Source of the DNA: JBBTVI01 sp038063315
GTDB lineage: Bacteria; Patescibacteriota; Minisyncoccia; Sungbacterales; HO2-52-23
Direction of reading: 5' to 3'
NCBI GenBank assembly: GCA_038063315.1
Contig: JBBTVI010000050.1
Location: 1 to 27,442 of the forward strand
Length of the DNA stretch: 27,442 nucleotides
Below the pieces are notes generated by a model. That model had not been told where the DNA came from. It was given only the letters and a program-made list of their open reading frames with translations, and made no database searches. Positions 7,355 through 15,295 of the stretch are shown here, one piece after another (the first letter of the stretch is position 1; each line of letters starts with the position of its first letter). A program made the position numbers and the translations under genes.

Positions 7355-9222
7355 TACGCGCTCCTCCCGCGACGCGCAAAGAACTCTCCTTTAAGAATCT
7401 TTGCCCCACGACGACAACCGCCTGAAGGTCCACTCTGTCCACCGCCTCCGCAGCAAGCATATACTCCAGGGCATCAAGCGCATCATTCACTTCTTCAGAC
7501 ATTGTCTCGGCCTCGCCGGCTCGCATGGCAGGCGACAACGGAACCAGGCGTCCTTCGGTACGTACCCCAATATAATTTTGCCATGCCTGATACAATGCTC
7601 CGGCTGCTCCAATATCGGCATTCTTTCCATCAGCTCCGGTCAATGCCGCAATAAAGGCCTTCCGCGTTTTGTACACCAGCGTCTGAAGGCGGCTGCGCAT
7701 AAGAATTGACGGAAAAACCGAACGCGCGAGCCCAAAAGCACAAAGGAGTACACCTATGGCGGTCAATCCGATTCCGCTTCCCGTGATATAGGACCTGAAC
7801 TTCGGACGCGCAGGAATGACCCCCTTCGGACCCATAAATTGCCCCCGACCCGACACCATCGGCTGATAGGTCAAGGACACGTTGTCCGGCTTTAGCGTGA
7901 GCGGCACAATGTCGGTCCGGCCCTTCTCGCGTCGCGCCGTCTGAAAATACAAAAGCCACGGAGACGGAATAACCGCTTCCAACGGCTTCCCGTAAAGCGC
8001 GATCGTAAACCGGAAGTCACTTCGTATCGCCGTACCAAGATCAACATGATGCTTTTCAAAAGCGATCGTCTTCCAGTAGCCGCCGAACGCGTAACGGCCG
8101 AGTGCTTCTTCCTTAATAAACTCTTCGTCTTGTTCGAGCCGCTGCAGCTCTCCGGACAATTGATCGCTTTTGCCCGTCCAAAAGACAAGTGATTTGAGCT
8201 TTGTCACGCTTAACGTATAGACCACCCGATCACCGATCCTGATGACCCGCGGAACCACGTCAACATCCACGCGTATCTCGCGACGCTTCAATGTTGCACC
8301 CGGCAACGCGTATGTCCGTTCCGTCTCAACCCCATCTTGACGCTCCACATATTGAAGGGACGGAAATTCGATCGCCGTCTCCCCCGCCGTGACGTTTTTT
8401 GATTCCAACCACNNNNNNNNNNAACCACAGCGTTGCATATCGGCGCAACGCGTCGATGCCGTGTTTCTCTTCATCTCCGACAACCCAACGCCGAACAACA
8501 AACTCTCCAAAACGCGTCACGCCGGTAAGCACATCCAAACGCGGAGTGATATTTTGAGCGTACGTCAAACGGAGATCAAGACGGATCTCCTCTCCCTGGA
8601 CAAACTCGCCGGGTACCGCGCGTAATTCCGCACCGATTTTTGGAAAATCCTCCCGGTGCGTTGCCGCACCCTGCCGCCGATACAAAGGATCAATCCCCAC
8701 GCTCGCCTCGTTCATCGCAACCTTCACGGCTGTCGGCTCAAGAGGCGGGTAGACGGTCAATACGGAGCCAGGCCGCAAGCCGGCCGCGGATCCGACCAAA
8801 AGAAGCGCCACCGTGCTGTTGGCCACGATTTGCAGCTGTTCCAAAACGCAATCAACAACGCGTCCAACACCGCATGTCCCGACCCGCCGTTCACCAAGAC
8901 CGGGACGCATATCCCGATCCGCATCCTCAATCAGTACCCAGTCCTTGAGCATGGCGCGATCAACGCCATCTTCCTCCAAAGGGAAAATAATGCGCTCAAT
9001 ACGCGCCGCACAGGGCGGACCCGAGATCATGTGTAACTGCAACGCCTGAAACACAACATTCATCGCCAATCCCGCTCCGGTAAATGAATCAGGCACGCGT
9101 TGCGGCGGCGGCTTTACAACGAGAGAACATTGTTGGGCATCTGCAATCGCCGGAATCGCGCCGAGCACTAACGCCATAAGAAATAAGAGTGTGAAACGGA
9201 CAAGCCGACCATACTTTCTCAT
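7344..9222 (-). CDS. BatD-like membrane protein, interrupted by an assembly gap
   Basis: The reading frame runs from an ATG at 9222 (GGAGG seven bases upstream) to the 10-N gap, and continues beyond the gap in another frame to the stop at 7344. The gap flanks share AACCAC; merging them (removing 16 bases) gives one 1863-bp frame of 620 residues reading ...RYATLWLESKNVTAG... across the joint. The protein has a signal peptide (about 1-29), a long beta-rich exported region, one transmembrane helix (about 475-496) and a helical C-terminal cytoplasmic domain (about 497-620). That layout and its position in the operon match BatD, but sequence motifs alone do not prove the family. It ends overlapping the next VWA gene by 11 bp. 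A true frameshift or pseudogene is possible but less likely than a scaffolding artefact. Confidence 0.75.
8413..8422. other. Assembly gap (10 N), probably artificial
   Basis: Ten unknown bases are bounded on the left by ...CCAACCAC and on the right by AACCACAG.... The shared AACCAC suggests that two contigs overlapping by six bases were joined with a placeholder gap. Confidence 0.8.
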
Positions 9223-9254
9223 AACTAAACCTCCATTGTTTCGCGTCCCGGGTG

Positions 9255-10100
9255 TTATGCGGCGCCGCGACGCGCGCGCCGTTCGCGTTTCTCAAAAAAG
9301 AGCACGAATGAACGCGCCCATTCTTCTGGAGACGCGTCGCTTCTCAACACCATCGTGGTCGCGCCATGCTCCCGAAAAAATTCTTCACATGAAGGGAGTT
9401 CGGCAAACCGGTCGATCGCGACAGGCGCGCGCCCTCCCTCAACATCCTCTACGACAATGCATCCGCCACAGAGACCCGGCAACGGCGGGGATCCGGCTCT
9501 GTCCCTTATCAAAACAGGAACAAAATCATAGTCGCGCCCCATCATCCGGATTATCTCCCCCGACGCGCTTGCCATGGTAAAATCCGAGATCATCATTACA
9601 AGCGCGCCGCGGTATTTGACGCCGAGCGCATGGCGCAACGCCATCAATATCTCGTTCGCATCCGCTCGCGCGCAGGGCGACTGAATAAGAAACCGCCGGA
9701 GAGATGGTTGTCCGGTTCTAAACCCCGGACTATCGTCCAGAAGTTTATCCGCAAACAGAAACCATCCTGTCACAGGCGGATCCTCAAAGCGCAGGCACGC
9801 GCCGATAAGGCGTAAAAAATCCTCCAGGCGTCCGATAACCGGCGCCATGGACCGCGATACATCAATCAGAAATACCAGACACGCCTTCCATTCCGGTGTC
9901 GTATCAACGACCATCGGAACGCCGCGCCGAATGCTCAACTTCAGAGATAGCGCGCGGGGTTCATCGCCCGCTTCCCACTCGCGAGTCCCGACAAATTCCT
10001 CCCCCCGCGTGGCGCGCCCGTGCGCCGCGAGATGCTCGCCGCCAATCCGCGTCCGCGACCGGCGCCGAATCGTCAAACGTAATCTCTTTATCCAACCCAT
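9255..10100 (-). CDS. DUF58 family protein (VWA-like, Bat-operon partner)
   Basis: The 281-residue product carries the DUF58 signature near residues 32-60: RGEEFVGTREWEAGDEPRAL followed by SLKLSIRRG, corresponding to the family pattern G.EF.GLREYxxGDDxRxIxW. A VWA-like core follows, with an intact Asp80-Val-Ser-Arg-Ser84 metal motif and a SDFT segment. DUF58 genes almost always follow moxR, and the proteins are presumed to be substrates or adaptors of the MoxR chaperone-like ATPase. No transmembrane helix is visible, so this version should be cytoplasmic or peripheral, whereas many DUF58 proteins have two N-terminal helices. GGAGGGCGCC immediately precedes the ATG. The gene lies nine bases after the moxR stop and 32 bases before the BatD-like gene. 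Confidence 0.88.
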   Translation of the reverse strand: MGWIKRLRLTIRRRSRTRIGGEHLAAHGRATRGEEFVGTREWEAGDEPRALSLKLSIRRGVPMVVDTTPEWKACLVFLIDVSRSMAPVIGRLEDFLRLIGACLRFEDPPVTGWFLFADKLLDDSPGFRTGQPSLRRFLIQSPCARADANEILMALRHALGVKYRGALVMMISDFTMASASGEIIRMMGRDYDFVPVLIRDRAGSPPLPGLCGGCIVVEDVEGGRAPVAIDRFAELPSCEEFFREHGATTMVLRSDASPEEWARSFVLFFEKRERRARRGAA

Positions 10101-10109
10101 GGCGCCCTC

Positions 10110-11255
10110 CTATACAAACGGCGTTTGACGCAAAATTTCATAAATCAGGTAATCCCGCGGGACGCGTATGTTCCGCCATGCGTCCCTGTCCAATTCCTCC
10201 ATCTTTCGCGCGCAATGGATCTCACCTTCATCCGTCAGGTCAAATTTTCCCCTCAACGTCGCATAGGCCACGCGCAAAACGTGGCGCGGCAACACAACCG
10301 GCGACCCCTCGATGTAAGCCCGTACGCGCGCGGTTATGATTAAATCCTGATCCGCCCGCGGCGACGGCTTGTGGAACCCGACCAACGGATGTTCGCGCAG
10401 CGCCCGCACGAGCGCAACGACATAACGCGTCATCCGCGACTGGGCGCGCGCGAGCTGCGGATAGGCGCCACGGATAAACTCTCTTTCCTCTAAAAGTTCT
10501 TCGCGCGTAAAGACCTTTTTAAGCGCAAGGACTCCGGTCAAGTACGCATCGGACGGCCCCACGGCTATTTCCCGTTCCTCCTCCGTCGTCGGATACGAAA
10601 AATAGACGGAGACAAGAAAACGTTCAAGAATGGCATCGGGAACGATATATGTCCCCGCGTGCTTTTCCGTCGGATTCTCCGTGATAAAAAGCGTGTAGAA
10701 GATCGCGTTTTTTTTCTCGCCATCTTCATCTGTGCCGTCCATCATCCGGCCGAGCGGGTACGTCCGCCCTTCAAACGTGATTTGATATTCCTCCATCGCT
10801 TCACGCACCACCTGCTGCACCTTCGGCGGCAAAAGGTTGAATTCATCAAGCAGCACGATTCCCGCCTCCATGAGCGGCCCGGGCCGGAGAACAAGCTGCT
10901 TTCCTCCGCCCTCTAAACTGCGACCCGCCCCGTCTTGCATCTCAAAAAGGCCGATCCGCTCAAGAAAATCAAGCGGGCGGAGATCATTCGTACACTGCAC
11001 GCGCCGAAACTGGGCTCCGGCGATGAGATCGCTGATGACCCGCGCAAGTAGCGTTTTGGCAAGTCCCGGCTCGCCCTCGAGAAAAACGTGGCCGCCGCCG
11101 TAAAGCGCGAGCTCGATGTCTTCAATTTCATCCTGAAGGCCGACGACGACCCTTCCCAACTCCTCCATGAAATTCTGCCGTCGCGCCTGAAAACTCTCAT
11201 TCCGTGCCAAAAAGTCGGCCATTGCCATTCTGCTTTGTTCCCGATTTTTTTCCAT
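10110..11255 (-). CDS. MoxR-family AAA+ ATPase
   Basis: This 381-residue protein is the first gene of the Bat-like operon. MoxR ATPases are thought to act as chaperones that activate or assemble VWA-protein complexes using ATP. Visible motifs are Walker A GEPGLAKT (residues 61-68), Walker B IVLLDEFN (about 133-140) and a sensor-1 region FITENPTEKHAGTYIVPDAILERF that matches the MoxR pattern ATQNPxExxGTYxLPEAxLDRF. A helical lid domain forms the C-terminal third. The usual NRAPPK segment after Walker B reads NLLPPK here. The start was set at the ATG at 11255 because AAGGAG lies eight bases upstream; an upstream in-frame start at 11300 would add 15 residues that overlap the promoter. The five downstream genes are closely spaced on the same strand. 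Confidence 0.92.
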   Translation of the reverse strand: MEKNREQSRMAMADFLARNESFQARRQNFMEELGRVVVGLQDEIEDIELALYGGGHVFLEGEPGLAKTLLARVISDLIAGAQFRRVQCTNDLRPLDFLERIGLFEMQDGAGRSLEGGGKQLVLRPGPLMEAGIVLLDEFNLLPPKVQQVVREAMEEYQITFEGRTYPLGRMMDGTDEDGEKKNAIFYTLFITENPTEKHAGTYIVPDAILERFLVSVYFSYPTTEEEREIAVGPSDAYLTGVLALKKVFTREELLEEREFIRGAYPQLARAQSRMTRYVVALVRALREHPLVGFHKPSPRADQDLIITARVRAYIEGSPVVLPRHVLRVAYATLRGKFDLTDEGEIHCARKMEELDRDAWRNIRVPRDYLIYEILRQTPFV

Positions 11256-11300
11256 TACGCATACTCCTTGTCCGAAAACACATTCGCCATATTCCGCCAC

Positions 11301-11329
11301 TCTCTATATAATACTATAGAAGATGTAAA
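11301..11329 (-). promoter_or_regulatory. Possible promoter of the Bat-like operon
   Basis: On the minus strand, TTTACA (11329-11324) precedes the AT-rich TATAGTATTATATAG. A TATAGA hexamer (11308-11303) lies 15 bp from TTTACA, a shorter spacer than ideal. A 9-bp inverted repeat (CCCGTTGAC/GTCAACGGG at 11331-11339 and 11357-11365) sits immediately upstream and could be an operator. Exact hexamers are uncertain. Confidence 0.35.
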
Positions 11330-11708
11330 CCCCGTTGACCCGTATATCGCGCAGCAGTCAACGGGAAACAAAGATTGTCAAAGAGCGCGCACAAAGGGGG
11401 TATTGTCCTCCGAATCCGGACACAACAATTAACGTGCGCGCCGGCGTGAAGAAACAAAAATCCCAGAAGGCGCGGGCAAAATTCAACTCATCCCCTAGGG
11501 ATAGAGTCGAATCCCCACACCACTGCTGGACCAATGCGGACTTCTGAAAACGCGAACTATCCGCATTCGTCCGGAACAGGTACGGAGATGCCCTTTCCTT
11601 TCTGGGTCTCCTGGCCGGAACTCATGCATATCTCCGGCGACCGTGAACCCGTCAAAATATGAAGAAGTGCTCTGTTGCCATTAAGTATATGCCCCCGCAC
11701 CCGCATCC
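11330..11708. other. Non-coding divergent region with nested inverted repeats
   Basis: I see no credible gene between the moxR and dprA promoters. The first half is rich in dyads: CCCGTTGAC/GTCAACGGG (11331-11339 with 11357-11365); GCGCGCAC/GTGCGCGC (11385-11392 with 11434-11441) enclosing TGTCC/GGACA (11404-11408 with 11418-11422); and ATCCC/GGGAT (11490-11494 with 11498-11502). The nesting could be a small structured RNA or only regulatory dyads. From about 11540 to 11708 nothing further was recognised. Confidence 0.4.
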
Positions 11709-11738
11709 TGTCAACTTGACAGAGACGCAGTATATAAT
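11709..11738 (+). promoter_or_regulatory. dprA promoter with overlapping palindromic operator
   Basis: A perfect -10 TATAAT (11733-11738) lies 13 bases before the dprA ATG, leaving a very short leader. The 13-bp palindrome TGTCAACTTGACA (11709-11721) covers the -35 region. Its right half is a consensus TTGACA but sits only 11 bp from the -10; the hexamer at normal 17-bp spacing is GTCAAC. This arrangement suggests a repressor or activator site at the -35 position. Confidence 0.55.
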
Positions 11739-11751
11739 GTAACACAGAAAG

Positions 11752-12846
11752 ATGTTGCCGCCCGATCTTGCCTATTTCAATGCATTTAACGCCATCAGCG
11801 GAGTCGGCGTTGTTACGTTGCGTACGCTTAAAGCCCGATTCGGCACATTTGAAGACGCCTGGCGCGCCTCAGACGCGGCGCTGGCCGATGTGGCACGCGA
11901 CCCCCGGACGCGTGACGCGCTCATCGCCGGCCGCAAGACCATTGATCCGGAACGCGCGGCCGATATACTTGCAAAAAACAGCATCGTCATCATCTCTGAA
12001 GATAATGAGGCCTATCCCGCCCCTCTTAAAGAGATTCCCAATCCGCCGATTGCGCTTTACGTACGCGGCAATCCGGACGCCATGAACTGCCCCGATCGCG
12101 CCCTTGCCGTTGTGGGGACCCGGCGTCCCACGCGTTACGGGCTTGATGCCGCACAAACATTCAGCGCGGATCTTGCGTCCCAGGGCATAACGATCATCAG
12201 CGGACTTGCGGTCGGCATTGACCAGGCCGCACACGCGGCAGCCATCAATGCCAAAGGCATAACCCTTGCGGTCCTCGGTTCCGGTTCGGACGACCGTTCA
12301 TTATTTCCCCAGCAAAACCTCGGGCTTGCGCGACGCATCATTGAGGCCGGAGGCGCCGTCATCTCCGAATATCCGCCGGGGACTCCCGCATTCAGAGCGC
12401 ATTTTCCGCAACGAAACCGCATTATCTCAGGCATCTCAAGGGGTGTGCTTGTCGTGGAAGCGCGCGAACGCTCCGGCGCGCTTATCACCGCGCGCTTCGC
12501 CCTTGAGCAAAACCGCGAGGTATTTGCGGTGCCCCATCCCATCGGCGCTCCAACCGGCGCCGGCCCCAACGCATTAATCCAGGAAGGCGCCAAACTGACA
12601 CTGTCCGCGCGCGACATCCTTACTGAGCTCGGCATCGCGTCAAACCCAGTGACGCCGAAAGAGCGCGCCGAGACAACCGATATCGAAACACGCATCCTCG
12701 CGCTTCTCGACGAGCAAAAAACCGCGGATGAGATTATCGTCGCGAGCGGTCTTGCCACCTCTTCGGTCATGTCCGCGCTGACAACGCTTGAATTGAAAGG
12801 TCTTATCGCCAATGCCGGAGGCAATGCGTTCCGGCAAACCGCGTGA
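11752..12846 (+). CDS. dprA: DNA-processing protein DprA (Smf)
   Basis: DprA binds incoming single-stranded DNA in the cytoplasm during natural transformation and loads RecA on it. The 364-residue protein has an N-terminal helical region (about 5-60, helix-hairpin-helix-like GVGVVTLRTL) and a Rossmann-like core with the family hallmarks VGTRRPTRYG (121-130), SGLAVGID (150-157), LGSG, EYPPGT and FPQRNRIISG (218-227). A C-terminal winged-helix module occupies about residues 308-361. The segment usually reading AVPGxxxxxxSxGxNxLI is AVPHPIGAPTGAGPNALI here. No strong Shine-Dalgarno is present and the leader is very short. topA lies 87 bp downstream on the same strand; this dprA-topA order is common in bacteria. 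Confidence 0.95.
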   Translation: MLPPDLAYFNAFNAISGVGVVTLRTLKARFGTFEDAWRASDAALADVARDPRTRDALIAGRKTIDPERAADILAKNSIVIISEDNEAYPAPLKEIPNPPIALYVRGNPDAMNCPDRALAVVGTRRPTRYGLDAAQTFSADLASQGITIISGLAVGIDQAAHAAAINAKGITLAVLGSGSDDRSLFPQQNLGLARRIIEAGGAVISEYPPGTPAFRAHFPQRNRIISGISRGVLVVEARERSGALITARFALEQNREVFAVPHPIGAPTGAGPNALIQEGAKLTLSARDILTELGIASNPVTPKERAETTDIETRILALLDEQKTADEIIVASGLATSSVMSALTTLELKGLIANAGGNAFRQTA

Positions 12847-12849
12847 AAT

Positions 12850-12904
12850 GCGCGGCGGCGAGCCGCCGCGCTTCACCCTGAGCGAGCGAAGCGAGTCGAA
12901 GGGT
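12850..12904. repeat. GC-rich hairpin plus dispersed CCCTGAGCGAGCGAAG repeat
   Basis: A 10-bp perfect stem (GCGCGGCGGC at 12850-12859 with GCCGCCGCGC at 12862-12871) follows the dprA stop. It is joined to the motif CTTCACCCTGAGCGAGC...GAGTCGAAGGGT (12871-12904), itself an imperfect palindrome of a type seen dispersed in many bacterial genomes. No T-tract follows the hairpin, so it is probably not a terminator, and dprA and topA may be cotranscribed through it. Confidence 0.65.
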
Positions 12905-12933
12905 AAAAAGGGAAAAGCGCCGCTTTCAAATTC

Positions 12934-15102
12934 ATGCCCGTAAAATCAACAACTCATAAAAAACTCGTCATCGTTGAATCCCCGACCAAGGCGCGCACAA
13001 TCTCTCGATTTGTCGGAGGTAATTTTATCGTGGATTCAAGCTATGGTCATGTCCGCGACCTGCCCCGATCAAAACTCGGAATTGACGTCGAAGGCGATTT
13101 TACGCCCCAGTATCTTATCCCTCAGAAAGCCCGCCCCGTTGTCGCAAAACTTAAAAAGGAGATGGCGGACGCCGAAGGAGTCATACTCGCAACCGATGAA
13201 GACCGCGAGGGCGAGGCCATTGCATGGCACCTCATCAAGGCCCTGGGCCTTGATGAGCAAAAAACGAAAAAGGACAAACAAAAAACCATTGAACGAATCG
13301 TTTTCCACGAGATCACCGAAAAGGCGATAAAAGAAGCGATCGCGCATCCCCGTGATCTCGACATGAATCTTGTTGACGCCCAGCAGGCGCGCCGGGTGCT
13401 TGATCGCATCGTCGGATACAAATTGTCGCCGTTTCTCTGGAAGAAGGTTTTCGGCGGGCTTTCGGCCGGACGCGTTCAATCCGTCGCGGTGCGTCTTATT
13501 GTGGAGCGCGAACGGGAAATCGAAAAATTTAAACCCCAGGAATATTGGACGATTGCCGCATTACTGCGAAAATCACAAGCACCAAATCACAAATTACAAA
13601 CAAATTCCCAATCCCAAAACGCAGACAGTCCGGACGAATTTGAGGCGAAACTCATCAAAATTGGCGATAAAACACTTGATAAATTCGCGATTCCGGATGA
13701 AAACACAGCCAAGACAATAGTCAACGCACTGGATGCGGCCGAGTGGACCGTCGAACGCGTGGACAAAAAATCCGTCTCCAAAAATCCCCTTCCTCCATAT
13801 ACGACCTCAACACTCCAGCAGGATGCGTTCCGCCGGCTGCGGTTTTCCGCAAAGCGCACCATGATGCTCGCTCAACAACTCTACGAAGGTATTGCGATTG
13901 ACGGAGGCGGATCAGTCGGCCTCATTACCTACATGCGCACTGACTCGCTCAATATGTCCGCGGATGCCATCTCGGCCGGGCGCGATTTTTTGGCGGGTAC
14001 ATTCGGAGAAAAATACGTCTCAGCCGAGACGCGCCGTTTCCGCACAAAATCAAAAGGCGCGCAGGAGGCGCATGAGGCCATCCGTCCGACCGATCCCTTC
14101 CGGACCCCGGAATCCGTCAGGCCCCATCTTGAACCGTCGCAATACAAACTGTATGATCTCGTCTGGCGCCGTTTCATCGCAACGCAGATGCCCGCCGCCA
14201 TTTTCGATGCCACAACAGTTGATGTTTCGGCAAATCTAAAATCTCAACTTCCGAGCGCATCCTCTACCAACGACCAACTACCAACTACCAACTACACTTT
14301 CCGCTCCACCGGCCAGATCATGCGTTTTGACGGATTCCTTAAAATCTATCCCATCAAAACAGAGGACATCACCCTCCCGGACCTGACGGAAAAAGAACGC
14401 CTCGCTTTGCAGAAACTCGCGCCCGAGCAGCATTTTACGATCCCTCCGCCACGCTACACCGAGGCCTCGCTCGTTAAAATCCTGGAGCAGCACGGCATCG
14501 GCAGGCCATCCACTTATGCGCCGACGATTTCGACGATCCAGGACAGAGGCTATGTCGAGCGCTTTGAGCGCAAATACCTCAAGCCGACCGAGACTGGGTG
14601 CATGGTCAACGACATCCTTGTCCTGCACTTTCCCGACATCGTTGATATCGAGTTTACCGCGCGGATGGAGGACCGGCTTGACCAAATCGCGGAAGGCCAG
14701 ACCCCCTGGGCTCCGGTCATCAAAGAGTTTTACGGCCCGTTTGCGAAGAATCTCGAACAAAAATACGAGGAGGTTCAAAAAACAACCGTGGACGAAACCA
14801 CGGATGAGATCTGCGATAAGTGCGGCAAACCAATGATCATCAAGCGCGGACGCTTCGGAAAGTTTCTCGCCTGCTCCGGATTCCCGGACTGCAAAAACGC
14901 AAAAACCCTCAAAAAAGCCCCTGAATCCACCGGCCTTGTCTGCCCCAAATGCGCCCAGGGCGATATTATCGTCCGTTATACGAAAAAAGGCCGGCGGCCT
15001 TTCTACGGCTGCTCGCGGTATCCGGATTGCGACTATGCAACATGGGATGATCCGCGAAAAGTTCATGCAATGACCGATGCAAGAGAATCCACCTCCCTCT
15101 GA
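12934..15102 (+). CDS. topA: DNA topoisomerase I (type IA)
   Basis: TopA relaxes negatively supercoiled DNA by nicking one strand through a tyrosine. The 722-residue protein shows the Toprim domain with Glu15 in VIVESPTKA and the acidic DxD of ATDEDREGE (Asp88, Asp90), the SAGRVQSVAVRLIVERE segment, and catalytic Tyr333 in LITYMRTDS. HGIGRPSTYAPTI lies near 520-532. Two C-terminal zinc ribbons follow, with Cys627/630/647/653 and Cys670/673/693/699; three or more are common elsewhere. Two stretches break family similarity: residues about 214-233 and 434-453. Both are encoded by A/C-rich repeat-like DNA and fall where strands connect, next to FEAKLIKI and YTFRSTGQ. No clear Shine-Dalgarno was found before the ATG. 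A bidirectional terminator lies downstream. Confidence 0.96.
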   Translation: MPVKSTTHKKLVIVESPTKARTISRFVGGNFIVDSSYGHVRDLPRSKLGIDVEGDFTPQYLIPQKARPVVAKLKKEMADAEGVILATDEDREGEAIAWHLIKALGLDEQKTKKDKQKTIERIVFHEITEKAIKEAIAHPRDLDMNLVDAQQARRVLDRIVGYKLSPFLWKKVFGGLSAGRVQSVAVRLIVEREREIEKFKPQEYWTIAALLRKSQAPNHKLQTNSQSQNADSPDEFEAKLIKIGDKTLDKFAIPDENTAKTIVNALDAAEWTVERVDKKSVSKNPLPPYTTSTLQQDAFRRLRFSAKRTMMLAQQLYEGIAIDGGGSVGLITYMRTDSLNMSADAISAGRDFLAGTFGEKYVSAETRRFRTKSKGAQEAHEAIRPTDPFRTPESVRPHLEPSQYKLYDLVWRRFIATQMPAAIFDATTVDVSANLKSQLPSASSTNDQLPTTNYTFRSTGQIMRFDGFLKIYPIKTEDITLPDLTEKERLALQKLAPEQHFTIPPPRYTEASLVKILEQHGIGRPSTYAPTISTIQDRGYVERFERKYLKPTETGCMVNDILVLHFPDIVDIEFTARMEDRLDQIAEGQTPWAPVIKEFYGPFAKNLEQKYEEVQKTTVDETTDEICDKCGKPMIIKRGRFGKFLACSGFPDCKNAKTLKKAPESTGLVCPKCAQGDIIVRYTKKGRRPFYGCSRYPDCDYATWDDPRKVHAMTDARESTSL
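13571..13632 (+). repeat. Repeat-like in-frame insert 1 in topA
   Basis: This A/C-rich stretch of near-repeated words (CACAAGCACC, AAATCACAAATTACAAAC, AAATTCCCAATCCCAAAAC) interrupts topA between LLRK and DEFEAKLIKI. It encodes a Ser/Gln/Asn-rich peptide of about 20 residues with no counterpart in the family, and its composition differs sharply from the surrounding topA sequence. The frame is preserved. Confidence 0.6.
14233..14295 (+). repeat. Repeat-like in-frame insert 2 in topA, with 3 x CCAACTA
   Basis: The insert lies between DVSA and YTFRSTGQ and encodes about 20 Ser/Thr/Asn/Gln-rich residues. It contains three perfect head-to-tail CCAACTA units (14274-14280, 14281-14287, 14288-14294). 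Three seven-base units make 21 bp, so the frame is kept; gain or loss of one unit would shift it. Confidence 0.65.
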
Positions 15103-15115
15103 AAAAGACCTTCTC

Positions 15116-15221
15116 CGTCATTGCGAGCGGCCCCGAGTCCGTCGAGGGGGCGCGCGGCAATCCAGGATTTCTGCGTTATGGATTGCTTCGTCGTCCTGCA
15201 GCAGGACTCCTCGCAATGACA
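15116..15221. repeat. Dispersed composite repeat, GTCATTGCGAGG family (copy B)
   Basis: It begins CGTCATTGCGAGCGGCCC and ends GGACTCCTCGCAATGACA, an inverted form of the family ends, with internal GCAATCC and GGATTGCTTCGTCG segments. It lies just after the topA stop. Confidence 0.8.
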
Positions 15222-15233
15222 ATGAGGGTTTAC

Positions 15234-15267
15234 AAAAAACTATTGCGCTTGCGCGCAATAGTTTTTT
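15234..15267. terminator. Strong bidirectional intrinsic terminator
   Basis: A perfect 15-bp stem, AAAAAACTATTGCGC with GCGCAATAGTTTTTT, closes a TTGC loop. The A and T flanks form the outer stem, so the hairpin serves both strands: it ends topA transcripts on the plus strand and transcripts of the LamG/SH3b gene on the minus strand. Confidence 0.9.
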
Positions 15268-15295
15268 TGTTTCTCACATCAATCCTGCGCCCCTG

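Noticed and set aside
7344..9222. Two separate overlapping genes or a programmed frameshift at 8413-8422
   Set aside because: The frame change falls exactly at the N gap, and the 6-bp shared flank restores a single frame; no slippery sequence is needed.
11480..11545. tRNA- or tmRNA-like words (GAGTCGAATCCCC and CTGGACCA on the plus strand; GGATTCGAC on the minus strand)
   Set aside because: No 7-bp acceptor pairing, no proper 5-bp T stem with TTCRANY loop, and a minus-strand tmRNA of normal length would run into moxR.
11557..11745. Minus-strand 62-codon frame in the moxR-dprA intergenic region
   Set aside because: It overlaps the dprA promoter, lacks an RBS and has no recognisable motif; support is too weak to call a gene.
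12850..12871. Intrinsic terminator after dprA
   Set aside because: The hairpin is strong but has no T-tract on the plus strand, and the dprA-topA pair is likely cotranscribed.
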